This document shows, piece by piece, positions 37,001 through 50,100 of a DNA stretch of 64,000 nucleotides. Location of the stretch: contig VXAY01005255.1 of assembly GCA_013399855.1 (NCBI GenBank), positions 928,114 through 992,113 on the forward strand, read 5' to 3'. Below the pieces are notes generated by a model. The model was not told the DNA's origin and did no database searches. It worked only from the letters and a program-made list of their open reading frames with translations. Source of the stretch: Oxyruncus cristatus (lineage: Eukaryota; Chordata; Aves; Passeriformes; Cotingidae). Position 1 is the first letter of the stretch, and every line of letters starts with the position of its first letter. The translations under genes were made by a program, and so were the position numbers.

Positions 37001-39007
37001 CATTTCTACTCTTTAAGAAGGGGGAAGACAGAATGCATGATTTAAAAAGATAGAAACTTAGTGGTTTAGAAAGATAGCTCACTAGCGATAACATCTGGGG
37101 GACTGTGGTTCCCACTATTCATAGTCTTTTTTTGTTTGAGCTGTTTAAACATAAAGTATTTAAAGTGGTATTTAGACTCTTTCTATTGTCATTAGAGGGA
37201 GAGACACTTCCACAGTTTAAATTCCACCACTGGCTAGTGAGCCTGACTCATGCGACTGTGTTTACGTCCAAAATAGCTTCTAGTTGACCAGAGTTTGATA
37301 AGATTAATCACCATGAATGATTGCAAATAACTGGTACAGCATCTAATTGGGTGCCCCAGCAACACCAGTCTTTAGGTAAGTGGGAAAGGATAAGATCAAA
37401 CCCTGTTTACAACTCAACAAAAAGCTTCAAAATATTGACAAGAATTTCTATTGAGAGCTTCTACTGGAGATATATAAATATGGAAATTATTGATAAACTC
37501 AGTTTTCTGATAAAACCACAGTTGTGACCCTGGTACACATTGATGATTAGAAAAGGGACATGAACCTTTTGTGAGCTGGATTAGGTTCTGTGCTGGTGTC
37601 CTGCAGTGAGTGTGATCAGCAAATTCCGGGATACATATCGATGATCAATAGACAGAAAATAGTCACCAAGACTCAAATTCAGTAAGATACTTCAGCATAC
37701 AGATCCTTTTTGCTGGATTTTTTTCTGTGCTAGAGATTAGACACTTGCAAATCAGAACCTAGGTTGCTACAAACTGTAATTTACAGCATTACCCAAAATG
37801 TTGTTCTGTCTTTCAATTGCTCTTCTTACCTTGTTCCCTGAAGGACATAGCAAAATATTGCTGAGAAAAAAGGAAAGTTAACTAGTGAATTCTCAGTGCA
37901 CCTCAAGTACTGAAGAAAGTTTCTTCTCAGAAGCCAGGATTTGAACAGCCCTCAAAAGGCTATTGTGTCTGTAGCCACGCTCTGGGGTTCAAGAGTGAAG
38001 CTGCCACCCTGTCTGTGGCCTTGCCCTTTCCCAGAAATTACTGCGCAATTGGAGGAGCTGCAGAAACCAGCACGTCCTGGCTCCTCAGCTCCTGCAGTTC
38101 CCTGCTATGGTCATGGGAAAGTAGCTTGCACACTGCCTCCTCCCATCACACTATGGTCTATGTACCGAGCCCAGCAGAACAGCCAGGAAAAACCACTGCA
38201 GCTCAGGGGGGAATGTGAGTGTGACCAGCACATGGGACTGGAGCAATAGAAGCTGGTCATTGATAAATCAACAAACACCTTTGAGTTAAAGTGTTGGATC
38301 TGAGCAGTTGTTTGGTTTTGGGTTTTCTTTTCCCTGAGACAATGTGTGCATGCGTGTATATTCAGAGCAATAGCTCATATCTTAGAAGGCAGCAGAAATG
38401 AAAACCACAGTCCACTGAAAGTAATAATGGCTGGAAGCTACTATAGCATCGTCATTTTCAGCTCTTAAATGGTGACAGTACTCTGTGCTGTAGAAAAGTG
38501 AAGGTAAAATATAAGTCCTCTTTAGATACTGTTGCTGGGAAGAAAACATTAATCTGCAGCTTTAATGAAAAGAAAAAGGAGTAGTGGTTACAGTCAGAAA
38601 ACCACTTACGACATCTTTTTTATTTATTTTGGTCAAACTATAGGATGTAGATTGAAAAAGAAGTTAAATATCACAGGATATTTATATATGATAGCTCTGA
38701 CCTTGACTACGCTAAAGCTGCTTTCAGATTTGCACAGCAGGTGATGGCTTAAGCTTATTTTAACTCATGGAACTCCTAAAATAGGATGCAATTAAACAAA
38801 ACCAAAAGATCATACATAAAGCAACAGAACCAGCTCCTGCACTTTCCTCTTGTCCTTATACTCAATTGTGCACCTCCTGATAAAATCTGAGGCAGTGCAT
38901 TTGCCATCTGATGGATCACTGGGGAGCTGCAGGTGTAGCTTGAGAGACGAGAGAGAGAAAAATGAGCAAGATGGGACTTAACTAAAACTGCAACTTGTGA
39001 GTCCCTC

Positions 39008-39027
39008 AGCAGCAGCAGTAGCAGCAG
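39008..39027. repeat. Short CAG/TAG trinucleotide repeat
   Basis: CAGCAGCAGCAGTAGCAGCAG-like run of about 20 bases with one T interruption, in sequence without a convincing coding frame. Confidence 0.8.
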
Positions 39028-39999
39028 TTCAGCTGAAATCTTGTTTTTCAAGGGTCTTTGCTCTCAAGGTAACAGGTAGTCTGGAGTAGAAAAGTCATAA
39101 TGTTCCCTTCTTTGGCAAACAGTCAGAAAGTCAAAATTGACCTGAAACAGAGAGCAGACATCAACCTTTCTTCTGTTCTCCGGGAGGCATTGACCAGGGC
39201 AGGAGCATGAAATACTGCCTTGGCACACACAGCAAGCACCTCAGCTAGTGAAGATCCCTCCTTTGGGAGCACAGGGACAGCTTCTTATGTCAAATTGCAC
39301 GGAGAAGAATAAAAAATATACATTATTTCCCGTTATGTTTGCAGAGTTGTTAAAAATTCATGGCAGCATTCTTGAAAAAATTCATCAGGCATGAATTGAA
39401 TGAACTGAAAAGTGTGTTTTATGTTGCACAAGTGTGTTTGGAAGGGAGTTGGAAAGTGGACGTAACTCATGAACCAAAACTAACTTTGGTGTGACCATCA
39501 TACACAGTGCTGCATCCATTTCCTCAGAAGTATATGTGAAGATTAAAAAAGCAGAAAAGTTGTTTTTAAAGCCCTTTCTGTTCCCTGAGGGATATTGTCA
39601 CTAAAGATCAGGTTTACCTGACCAGTTGCTTCACAGGTTGGGTTGGAGCCACAGACCAGTCTCAAGGTTTGAGGATGAGAGATGGGTACACTTATTTATT
39701 GTTCTTTGTCTGAGGTCTGCAAAGGCACACAAATAGGAATTTAAGCTGGATGATTACTAAGACCCTCAAAAGATGTCCAGTTACACCTGCTATTGGATTT
39801 TGTGTCTCTGGAAAGAAAATGGTTGAGAAAAACAAAACAGCATGATAGAAACTGATGTAACTTCCTCTTTGCTGAGAACACGTATTATGATACAAAAATC
39901 AGGGAATTAACAGCACATGGAAAGGTACTTTCCATATGGCCATTTAGCAAAGTTAGTAACTGAAACAATTAAAATACATAAAAGTGAACCATGAACTAT

Positions 40000-40620
40000 A
40001 TTAAATTTGTGCTCTTTCAAATTAGATTTAAATTTCAAGAGGACGTAATGGGACCAGATATTTTGCTGACAAAAAATAAAAAGGTTACCGAGTGTTTCGA
40101 AAGCAGCTGAAAATTTGCCTATCTTACTAAGTTATGTTTTCTCCAGTAAATTTTGGTCAATTAAAATATCATGAACATTAAATATTAAAAATGTCAAACT
40201 ACATAAAAGCCTGAAATTGATACTTTTGAAGTTAAATATAGAAGCACAAAGTATTTTGAAAATTAATAGGTAGTAAGATTCTGCTTTCAGTTATTTAAAT
40301 TAAAATATTTAATCTAACAACTTAATTAATTTTGTTGTTTGCCATAATAATAAAAAACTTGTTTGGAATTTGATTGATCCTTTGTTGAATTTTGACTGTA
40401 TTTTTTATTTTTATTTTATATATAGTCTCTTTAGAATTATTCTCTTTGTTTCTTTTCATTTATAGTGAAGTTAGATATTTTTTATAAATTTCTATTAACT
40501 GTCTTTTTATTCCACACTAATAGTCTCCTCTTATTAATTCTCTTAACTTACTTAAAGGTTGATTTACTAATCCGTAAAGATATCCTATTCCAACCTTTTC
40601 CAGTCTTCTAGAAAATAATC
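40000..40620. other. AT-rich domain
   Basis: By eye about 80 percent A+T over most of this interval, with T-rich plus-strand stretches near 40380-40560. It has no gene and no simple tandem unit. Such stretches may act as matrix attachment or easily unwound DNA, but that is inference only. Confidence 0.6.
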
Positions 40621-41163
40621 TTAAAACCTGACTTCATCTAGAGGAGAGTAGAGTTTTGAAGCCATCGTGACTGACTCTTCTTTGCTCAGAACTGATGTTT
40701 CTGAAAGATTTTAATGTTGAGCTGTTTGATCCCAGGTATCAGGAGGAGAAACCTGCTGGCTGACATATATCCTCTATTCTTGAAGGAAAGAACACACCAT
40801 TTTTGTGAACAGTTGTGTAGACACTGGAAGTCCAAATGGCATTACTCTGTACTAAAATGATCTGTGGTCATAGAAAACTAAAAAATTACCAGGTAATACT
40901 AAGGGCTTCTTCCTTGGTGGTTTTTTCTTCTTTTTTTTTTTTTTAGATTTATTTATATGTTTAAACAGAACAAAGTTGTACTACTGGAGTCCAGCATTTG
41001 CACCAGGAAGGTCCATCTCCCTGTAGCATAGCAGTTGTCCGAAACCTGCATCACCTTATTTCTTCCTGCACTGCAAATTATCTCTGCTTTTTCTCCCACA
41101 GAACTGATTTCATCATTCACAAATGCCAGATACTGACCATTGGATCCATCATCTCCCGAACGA

Positions 41164-41186
41164 TGAAACCCTGAAACAGGGTTTCA
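41164..41186. repeat. Short perfect inverted repeat
   Basis: TGAAACCCTG, spacer AAA, then CAGGGTTTCA: 10-bp perfect arms. It is within chance expectation for the window. Confidence 0.9.
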
Positions 41187-44100
41187 ATAATCCAGTTTAT
41201 TTAATCTGATTTATTCTAAGACATTTTTAGAAAGTACCATCCAAGTTTTAGTTTTGTGCTATTTCCTTCAGATGTGACGGAAAACATTATCCATTCCAGA
41301 CACTGGATTAGACAAAAATATCCAGGGAGAAAATGTTGTTAGGTGGACTGGCAGAAGAGGCTGCAGACAGGTATCCTCTTTGCTTCATAGGAAAAATGAT
41401 AGCTGCTTTCTGTCCTGCGGTGGGACTTCTGGAACACGGAAGGAAAGTGATGGGAAGAGTGGCAATGAGACTTTGTGTCTGGGAGCGAGGGGAGAAAAGA
41501 GGGTAGAAAAGGTGTGAAGGAGCTTTGAGTTCCAAGCCCTTAGAACCAGTTCAGCTGTGTGTCACCACAAGAAGCTCCCTCACCGGCAGCCCAACTGTCC
41601 CAGCATGTATTTTGCCCCCCCCACCAGCTCCTCTTTCACCTGCTGGGAGCCCAGCTCCCTCTGCCCTACCCTCTCTGTCTGTCACTGTTGCCTTGGGAGG
41701 AAGGATGGGTTCCCCTTCAAATGTGCTGTAAAAATGATTTTTTTTACTTTTAGTCATTTTCAAGAGAAAAAAGGGGGGTTCTGGGAAGGAAAACTGTGCT
41801 GGGAGGAGTTTGTCTAGGTGTTCCAGGACAGCTCAGGTCCCAAAGGGAACCCTGGTGTCACTGCTTGGATTGTGAGAAGCCAAAACCTCTGGACAGCTTT
41901 ATTGAGAGGGTCCTCCATGGACAGGCAAGTTGTGGTCCTCCTTCTGTTTCCATGGGGATGAGAAATGTGCCTCTGCAGAGATGGCAGCACAAGGGGGACA
42001 GGGGAAAGAAAGATCTGAGCCTGCTCCTCTTTCCCAGACATAGCACATGCTCCTCTAAAAGCAAATTAGAGGTTTGTTTTCATATATTCCTTAAACAGTA
42101 GGCAAAAACATCCTGAGAGCTGTGTTCCTCCTCCCAGATATCCATCCTGCTAATCAATAAATTCTACAGCTGAGGATGGGAGGATGATTTATGAAACAGT
42201 GAAGTATCAGACTTACACTCCTCCGTTGATGTATTGATGCAATATATTATGGAGGCAATATCCTGCAGTGAAACATTGATTCAAAACGTGGTTTCAATCA
42301 GCAGCAGCATTATGGAATAACCCTCTCTACCTTTATACTTTCTTTTTTTTATGTCCATGAGATTAAAACATTTGGGGTGATACCATTATGACACTGCTGG
42401 CCTTGTTTAAGAAGAAAAGATCCTCATTTTTATAAGCTTGGACCAGTCGCCCCCTGCAGCTGGTGCACAGAAGGTGTTCCATGTTGTCCGCACCGAGGAC
42501 AACCCAATGGTGTAGACACAGCTGGATGGACCAGCTTGCAGCTTGGTTAATGGGAGGGTGCCAATGCCTTTGAAAGAGAAGAGACTGCCTAATCCATCCT
42601 GACACATTGCTAGCATGGGCTGTTTTTAATTGCTTCTTCCTCTCCCTGTCAACGATGAACAGTGTTTGTTTTCAAGTAGCTGTGCTTTGCCACATCCCCA
42701 GTGAGCAAAGCGCGTTGCAGCCACCCGAGTATATCGAGCAATAAGAGTATATTAAGAAAGCCTCCTAGGGAAGCCAGTATACCACAGTGTTGAAATTAGA
42801 CAACATATTGTACAACACGGCCTTAGATATTCAGATTAACATTTTTCTTCAAGGTCCCGTAGTCACATTCAGGTTTGAGCAGTGAAGAGCACAAATAGCT
42901 GCAATCCTCAGGAGCCAGTGGGCACACTGCTGTCACCAGCTACTGAAGTGTAAGTCAGTGACTTTGGAGCACCTTGAGGAAAAAAGTCTGCTACCCAAAC
43001 AAAATGTGATTTCTCATCAGGGAGTAGAGCAGGGGCTTGGAGGATGAGCAGAATCTGACTGCAGATCTCCACAAGAGATATTCAGAAAGGAATCAAGTGT
43101 TCGGGTATTTTTCTTTGAATTTTTTTTTTGTCTGACTAACATCACAACACAACACAGATGTACTGGCATGCTCTGATGTAGAGTATTTCCTGCTGAAAAA
43201 TTCTAACAACTTCTTTTTGAGAAGAAAATAGCAATGGGTTATTTGCAATAACAGTGCAAATCTTGCTATAAATCCAAAGAGCCAACAAATAATTAGACTA
43301 CTCATACATCTGATTCCTCAGTATACCTCTTTGGTACAGTGATTGCTTTGGAGCAGGTGGATAGCTGAGAAGACACCCAAAGCTAAAGGCAGCACCTGGC
43401 ATCCTTTCTGGGGACTGCATAACTATGCATCTTTGGACTATGTACCTAATAGCTTGTCAGGGAGCCTTACGGGATGCACCTAATGCAATTAATGAACTCC
43501 CTTTCTCATAAGGATCATCATACAAAAGAAGAAGCCAAGAACTATTTGTTGAGAACTTCTTTCTTGAGTAAGATGCAAAGACAAAAAACAAATCTGTGAT
43601 CTAGAAAAGGGCATGTTCAGGCTGCTTACCATGTGTGCCTTGCAAGTGCTCCCAGTTCTGAGGGAGTGATAAGAAAATAACATTTCCATAAGCTGGAAGT
43701 ATATCAAGGAACTGAATGCTTCTGTGGAGAGTGATAAAAAGAACTTTAGTAGCCTGGATTGCTAAGGAAACAGAAAATAGAGGAATGGAGATGAATTAGT
43801 TGTTATTAAGCACCTGAAGTTTTCTTCAGGCAAAAGCAGTCTAGCATGCAGCTACCAAGCAGGGAACCACTTACAGTACTGAGCACTTGTTGGAAATTTT
43901 CAGACTAGCTGAGGAATTCTGATGCAGATGTCACTGTCTGTTTCTATTTCTGGCTGTGTTGCTGTGCAATTAAACTAGAACTCTTTAGTGCTCATCTGAA
44001 GGATAGGGTAGCAATAAGTGAAGATAAGCATACAGCACTTTCTTCCATGAGGATTTTAGCATTTGCAAAACATTTCCTTGCAGGAGTCTCAAAATATAAT

Positions 44101-44982
44101 TTCATGTTAGTTATCATCTTCTCAAATGAGACAAAACTTAACAGAAGAAACTGATTTGTGGCTGAAATTTCATTTCATCACCTTACAGAGTAATGATAGA
44201 ATCTGGCTTAATCATGTATATCGTTTGCAGTATGTCTTGATAAAAGTTTCATGTTGATTAGTTACTTGGGCAACTGGCCAGCGCTCTCTGCTAATTGTAG
44301 AAGACAGAACATTTATTTTGTAATAGACTTTGAAAAAAACCCCTCAGACTTAAATTAGAAGATGCTAAATGAGAGTGATTCTGACTTGTGTTTTGAAAGA
44401 AGGGAAAGAAAAGAGGAAGCAATACTGACACTTAAACTTCAGCAGACATGTATCTTCCAATGCAGTTTGCTTTGCTTTCTTCTGATTTCCAACCCAGAAA
44501 TCAGGGAAAGAATTGATCACTTTTCTGAATGATTTCATTTGGGGAGTAGCCCCTACTGTTAGACCACAGACAAGAAACAGTATGCTGCCAATATATGCTG
44601 AAAATGATTTGTAACTAGACATGAAATCATCGAAAAGTTTCTTTGTATGCAGAAAAAACACTGCAGGTACTGCTTCTCTTACTATATCTGTGCGAAGTAG
44701 GTGTTTGCTTGTACATTTTTGCTTATTTTGAATTACAGCTCTCTGGAGCCCTGTATACTGTTCTTTTTGCACAATAAATCCTGCCTAAAGTAGAGCAAGT
44801 CTAGATCTTCAGCTATTACAATTAAGGGATCTTTGTTCACTGGAGAATTTTCCTGGAATTGTTGCTTCCTTCGAGCCAAAACTTGAAGATCAGACTTATG
44901 GGGCTATCTCATTAAACACTGATATGGAGAAAACTGTCCACATCCTTCACTAAGTGGTGTGCTGGAGTGTGGTGGTGAAGAG

Positions 44983-45134
44983 CAGCAATGGGCTGCCCAG
45001 GGAAGTGGTGGATTCTCTGTCCCTGGAGGTTTTTAAGATGAAGTGGACATGGCACTTAGTTCCATAGTCTAGTAACTGCAGTGGTGGTCAAGGGTTGGAC
45101 TTGATGATCTCAGAGGTCCTTTCCAACCCATCTG
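44983..45134 (+). mobile_element. CR1 LINE tail, strongly 5'-truncated
   Basis: About 150 bp of the same CR1 subfamily as 22238-22808, starting at AATGGGCTGCCCAGGGAAGT and reading through CATAGTCTAGTAACTGC and GTTGGACTTGATGATC to CTTTCCAACCCATCTG. The tail octamers of its sister copy are replaced here by a pentamer array. A few small deletions relative to 22238 are visible, for example in the GGTGTTGGGTCAAG part. Confidence 0.95.
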
Positions 45135-45214
45135 ATTCTATTCTATTCTATTCTATTCTATTCTATTCTATTCTATTCTATTCTATTCTATTCTATTCTA
45201 TTCTATTCTATTCT
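45135..45214 (+). repeat. (ATTCT)16 microsatellite at a CR1 3' end
   Basis: Eighty bases made of exactly 16 perfect ATTCT units, directly following the CR1 tail. The ILFYS-repeat peptide it would encode is an artefact. The array plausibly arose from the CR1 ATTCTATG tail repeats by slippage. Confidence 0.98.
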
Positions 45215-46599
45215 GCTGGGAAGGCAGAAGACTGCTCACCACAGAGGATTTTTACCTTTACTGTGGCTGCTTCCACCAAATAGTCAGCTTAAAGAGGGCA
45301 TAAGACAATCCTGATTATGCCTCAACCATTTACAGCCATAGCAGAGTGTATATACTATTAATCAGTTTGTCACACATCACAGTATGCACTGAAAATATTG
45401 TGATAGATGCAGCTACTACTGTATATGGAGCTGTCAGCAAATGGGAGATGCAGAGATTTTGCCTTCAAAAATACTGAAGTTCCCTGGTCTATTCATCTAG
45501 CATGTTATTTTTCCATTGAGAAGTAGTGATATTTTTATGAAATTGTTCAGTATTTTTTACCTCATGGTTACTTTCACCTTGCTTTTCCTCTGTCTTAAAA
45601 GTAATAGGATAATCTGGGTCAATAAACTCATGTCAAAGAAAAAGATCACTTGTACACAAGTGGTCTTCAGAAAGTGAAGATTTCAGTAAGGAAAAATCTG
45701 GTAAGGAGCAGAACCATGTTAAAGAAAGCTTGGGATGTTGCAGAAGAGGAGCATTGAGCTGTGGAGTACAAGATATGACTTGAATTCAGAACAACAGTCC
45801 TCCATGATAGTTGATGACTATCAACTGAAAGTCCCTAAACCAAATAACTTTTTCTTGTTATTCTTTGTGTCTCTAAATTGACAAAGACACCGAAAAAATA
45901 GTATAGCGTTCAGAGATAAGTTACAAGGATGAATCAAAATAGGAGCAAATGATGTGGAGTTAGACAGTAAAGAGGACACTATGGCCAACTTAATCACCTG
46001 CTGTAAATACATGTCCTGAAACATAATACACTAATGGAAAAGCCATACTGAGAAAAAAAGACTTGTCGCTGATCATGGAATTCTAACGGATGTAATTAGG
46101 GAAGTGGGGTATAATACCATAAAATGATTTGCCAAGGGATGTAGAAATATTCTCAGTCTTTTGGAGGTAATTTCTAATTCCAACATGGACTCTCAGGCTC
46201 TGCATGGGACTTTTGAGATTCTGTTGGCAGAGCAATGACGGACACGAATTTTACTGTCCTGTAACTGTGCTCTTCCATGGTCTCATTTTAATTGGTTGGT
46301 CTTCATCCTTTTCCTGGCTTTAATCTGTTGGTACAACTGCAAGCAGTGAAAATAACTGAATTCTCAGGTCTAGAGTAGCAGCACTTCTGCATAGTCATTC
46401 ACAGAGACTATCATCCTACCACTCTAAGATTTCACTGTAAGATTTATGAGATTTATTATGAAAGATGAATTATAAGGAGAACTAGTCTCACAGGGAAACC
46501 AATTCATCCTAAATGCTCACCAGAGTCAGGGATAATTATGAAAAACTGTAGAAGATAATATAGTTTAGACTTCTTCTAAGTCATAAGGAGAAGATAGAC
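45215..46599. other. Unique DNA, nothing recognised
   Basis: AT-rich sequence between the ATTCT array and the LTR fragment, with no gene or repeat signal. Confidence 0.5.
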
Positions 46600-46928
46600 A
46601 GGTGGTGCATGACTGCCAGAGCAAATATGGAAGAACATGTCCACCATTGCACAGTATCTAACAGGAATATAGTATAGGAAAAAAATAGCTCTGCAGACAC
46701 CAAGGTGAGAGAAGAAGGGGGGATAAGGTTCCCCAAGCACCCATGCAGAGATTCCCTTGCAGCCCATGGAGCGCCATGCTGGAGTAGATATATACACCCA
46801 CCTGTGGAGGACCCCATATTGCAACAGATGCATGTGTGCCCTTTATCTCAACCCTGTCCTGCTGAAGAGGGGGATTGAAAGAGTGGCTGGGTAGGCATAC
46901 AGCAATCAGCCCAAGTTAATCCAACACA
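46600..46928 (-). mobile_element. Avian endogenous retrovirus LTR fragment
   Basis: On the minus strand the sequence begins TGTGTTGGATTAACTTGGGC, then passes through CACCCAGCCACTC-like text (here TACCCAGCCACTC) and CCTCTTCAGCAGGACAGGG. It goes on with GGGGTCCTCCACAGGTGGG, CTCCATGGGCTGCA, GGGAATCTCTGCA and CACCTTGGTGTCTGCAGAGC. This order matches an LTR type I know from bird genomes, which begins TGTGGTGGGTTGACC. The recognition is from memory, and I cannot give a family name. A block normally following the first 100 bp appears to be missing, and the distal end (towards 46600) is too diverged to place. I see no partner LTR. Confidence 0.6.
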
Positions 46929-46952
46929 CTATCTAGCACTTTTAAGTTCTAC

Positions 46953-47165
46953 CTACGGATACCTTTTTCCGTACGACATTGCAACATATATAATTTGAAC
47001 AAGTCTAACCAAAATAATTGCAGTTATTATTTCTTTCCATATCTTTATATGTTCCTGCGCACTAAGCTCAATCACAACGAAGAGACCTTTAGGAAGAAGC
47101 TTAGTAGGATAAATTTGTCCTTGCAATCTATCTCTAAAGTTTAGCCAACTTCCCGATTCCCTCAC
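46953..47165 (-). pseudogene. Possible retroviral internal remnant next to the LTR
   Basis: A 70-codon minus-strand frame ends 24 bases before the TG start of the LTR, the place where the 3' end of a provirus interior would be. It has a Ser/Trp-containing start and a hydrophobic stretch (IITAIILVRLVQIIYVAM, residues about 48-65) followed by basic residues, which would suit the membrane-anchor end of an envelope protein. I found no other retroviral motif upstream, no clear polypurine tract and no longer frame. It could equally be chance next to a solo LTR. Confidence 0.25.
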
Positions 47166-50100
47166 ATTGCGCTACACAGTTGCTGTGTTTAATTACCAAC
47201 ATTAATACATTTCTCAGTATGAAACACTCTTGTGACTTTTACCTTAGACACTAATAAGTTGAGTTTGACAGCAGGAAAAAGAAAAACCCGAATGCTGACA
47301 TCGTTAAGGTTAATAACGCAGTGGTTTACCAAAGAAGCTCCATACCCTAATTTGAATTGATTGTCTAAAGAGTTTCATTACAGGATGCTAACTGAATCAA
47401 GCCCATTGTTTCACAGTGATGCAAAGAAATTACTTCGCTCTACTATTTATTAAGGTAAAACATCTGTACACTTTGAAACTTGCTTGTGACTCCTATCACT
47501 TTGTTAGGTTAATTATAAGTGTAAAAAATACTTAAAGGTGGATACAAAGAGTCCATGGATATAAATGAATCTTTACAAGGAAGAGGAACAGAGCTCCCTG
47601 TTAGCTAATTCCCACAAGAGAATGCAATGTAGGCTTAAGTATAGCCCTCCTCTTACTACAAAATTCTTGCATTCAATATAGAATTGATTTTGCAGTGGCA
47701 TGGGAAAGTGAGTAAACATAAGGATTTTTTTAAAATTGACATCTTTATACTGAAAAGTTAAAATTAATATTTCAGATATGTTTATTTTTTTTTTTACTTT
47801 CACTGTTTTTCATTGAAATACACAGACACCTTTCCCACAAACTGCTGTCAGGGCAGAATGCCTACCCAGCACTCAGAGTGCAACCCTGAGCCCAGGTTAA
47901 GGCAGAGGGGAAGAGTGGCACTGAAAACCATGGAAGGAGAGGAGAAGCTCATAGTGCAAAGGGCTGCATGCTGAGAATGTTTGTTATCTAACAGATTTTA
48001 CCACCTTCTGGGCTAACACGTGGTAGGACATTACTTGCCTGTAGGGGTCAGACAAAAAATCAATTTACATGAGGAGAAGTCATGTGGTGAGACAGTTTGG
48101 GGGAAGATAGTGAGGAAAAAACAAGATAAAAATTACATGGGTTGAGCAATGGGGCCACAGAAATCTCTTTGTAAAAGTTAGCAAGTCCTGTACAAGGAGA
48201 AAAGCTGTGGGAGGGAGGTGAGCAGAGAAGGGGAGGAAGCGACATCTCCAGCAAGACAGAATCACCCCAAGTGCACTGCTCAGGTGCTGCTCAAGAGGAT
48301 GCAAGGAAAGGTCCTTCTATTTTCTCGTTATTTTGCCTTGTCCTTTCCTCAGAAACCAGCTCTCAGGTTGCTTGAACAGATGTTAAACACTGGCTGAAGC
48401 CTCAATGTCTCTGCAAGTGTAAAGCCACATGTGTCAAGATTCAGTGACTGAAGCTAGTATCAGGAAAATACCAGTTCTTAAGTTCAACAGCTCTGAATAG
48501 GCAGTATCATAGCCTCCTTAAAACCATCCTTGCACACAATAGCTCTTAATTATGCTCCATTCACTGGATTTGAGGACAGACTTCTCCAGGAATCCTTGTA
48601 CCCAACTGCAACAGCTTCACTATGTTTATGAAAACGTCTCCTGCTGGTGTGGCAAATGAAAACAAAGGCATTTAATGAAGGGTTTGCAGCAACCTTGGAA
48701 CAGCAGTGTTTTTGTCTGCTTTAGATCACATTACACAATCTTCTTCATTTCGTTTCCATTTGCATCAGGGATACAGAGACTGAAGAGTGACCTACTTTTC
48801 CTGCAATATTTGCCTTGCTTTTAATTATAGCAATTATCATGCCCTGATCACTGGCATAGTCCCCAGAATGTTGACTTTTTTTCTTAATGTTATTGTTATA
48901 TAGATTACACAGACTCTTTGCCAGCATGTTTCTCTCTAATTATTCAGCTGAAGATGCTGCCTGTGCCACAGACAAGCAGAATGGTTTTGTGTGGAGGATC
49001 TTTGAACATTTCTAAGGATGCTGCTGTGCAGCAGTTTTTATGCATAGACTCCACTGAGGACAGGTACCGCTCTATGTTGCTTCTAAATACCCTCTTCTTT
49101 CGTACATTGTTCGTCCCTCACTTTCTGTTTAACTTTTTTAACCAAGTGTAAAACACAGAGCAGCCTGGAAACCATGCAATGGCTGGCACAACCCACAGCC
49201 TATGTATCACAGAACTATTTTTTACTGGTTTTAGAAGGCGCATCAGGAAGTTTTTTCTTTACAAAGTTATTTCATATCTTTTTATTAACTAGCTTATTAA
49301 CTTTTTTTTGTCTTTGTTAATTGATTTAACCTGAGAGCTATTCTAGGTTAATTATATTATCATTCAACAACAGAACAATTTGTATGCGGTTCAAGTGATT
49401 AGGAAGGTGAAACAAAATGAGCATGGTATGTAACACCAGAGAAAAAAGGGATAATGCTCTTCTGCTTCATGATTTGACCCATTATTTCCTGGTTAAGAAA
49501 AACAGATAATAGTGAAGATCGTTTTTGCTAGAAACATAGTAAAGAGGAAAAATGTTCTTACATCACGAGTATCATAGGAGTGATTGTGTGACTTGCACCT
49601 GTTCTGTACTGATTTCTTATTAAAAGATCTCAAACAGTGAAGGCTTTTTGCTGAGAGCTGGATGAGATCAGTGTTGTATCCTGGTCTGGACAATCATAAA
49701 GTCACTGGCTAGCCCAGATAGGGAGGGAACAGCTGGTTTTACAGATATCTTTTCTTGTCGCCCTTCTTTGAAGAAGACTTTACATATGTGTGTGAAAATC
49801 CTTGGTCTCCAACTTCAACAATATTACTGGGCAATATTCACAGTTAACAGAGAATGTTTTAATATTTGCCAAAGTAACTGAAAGATGCAGTAAACATATT
49901 ATTGAAGCCAGATCAGAATCACTGGTACTTCTACACTGTCTAATAATTTTTTTCCCTATTTTACCCCTGGATGAACTTGTCCTATAATTGCTCATGCTGC
50001 AGAAATGTTAATTTGCTTATGGCAACTCTTTTTTAGAATGAGCTGATATGCTCCCATTAATATAAACAGATGAAAACAAAAGCCTGGGTTTGCTTTTGAG

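Larger units (their letters stand above)
31066..44982. other. Fourteen kilobases of unique DNA, no gene recognised
   Basis: Contains a CAG-rich microrepeat at about 39008-39027, an AT-rich domain at 40000-40620 and a hairpin at 41164-41186. GC-richer patches lie at 36230-36360, 37940-38230, 41520-42060 and 42420-42600. Frames in these patches (up to 135 codons, at 44365-44772 minus) have no recognisable motif. I see no repeat family, paired splice signals or RNA gene. Confidence 0.5.

Noticed and set aside
44365..44772. 135-codon minus-strand frame
   Set aside because: No recognisable motif, no repeat origin and no splice or promoter support; within chance length.
45095..45283. Frame with repeated ILFYS peptide
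   Set aside because: Translation of the (ATTCT)16 microsatellite, not a gene.
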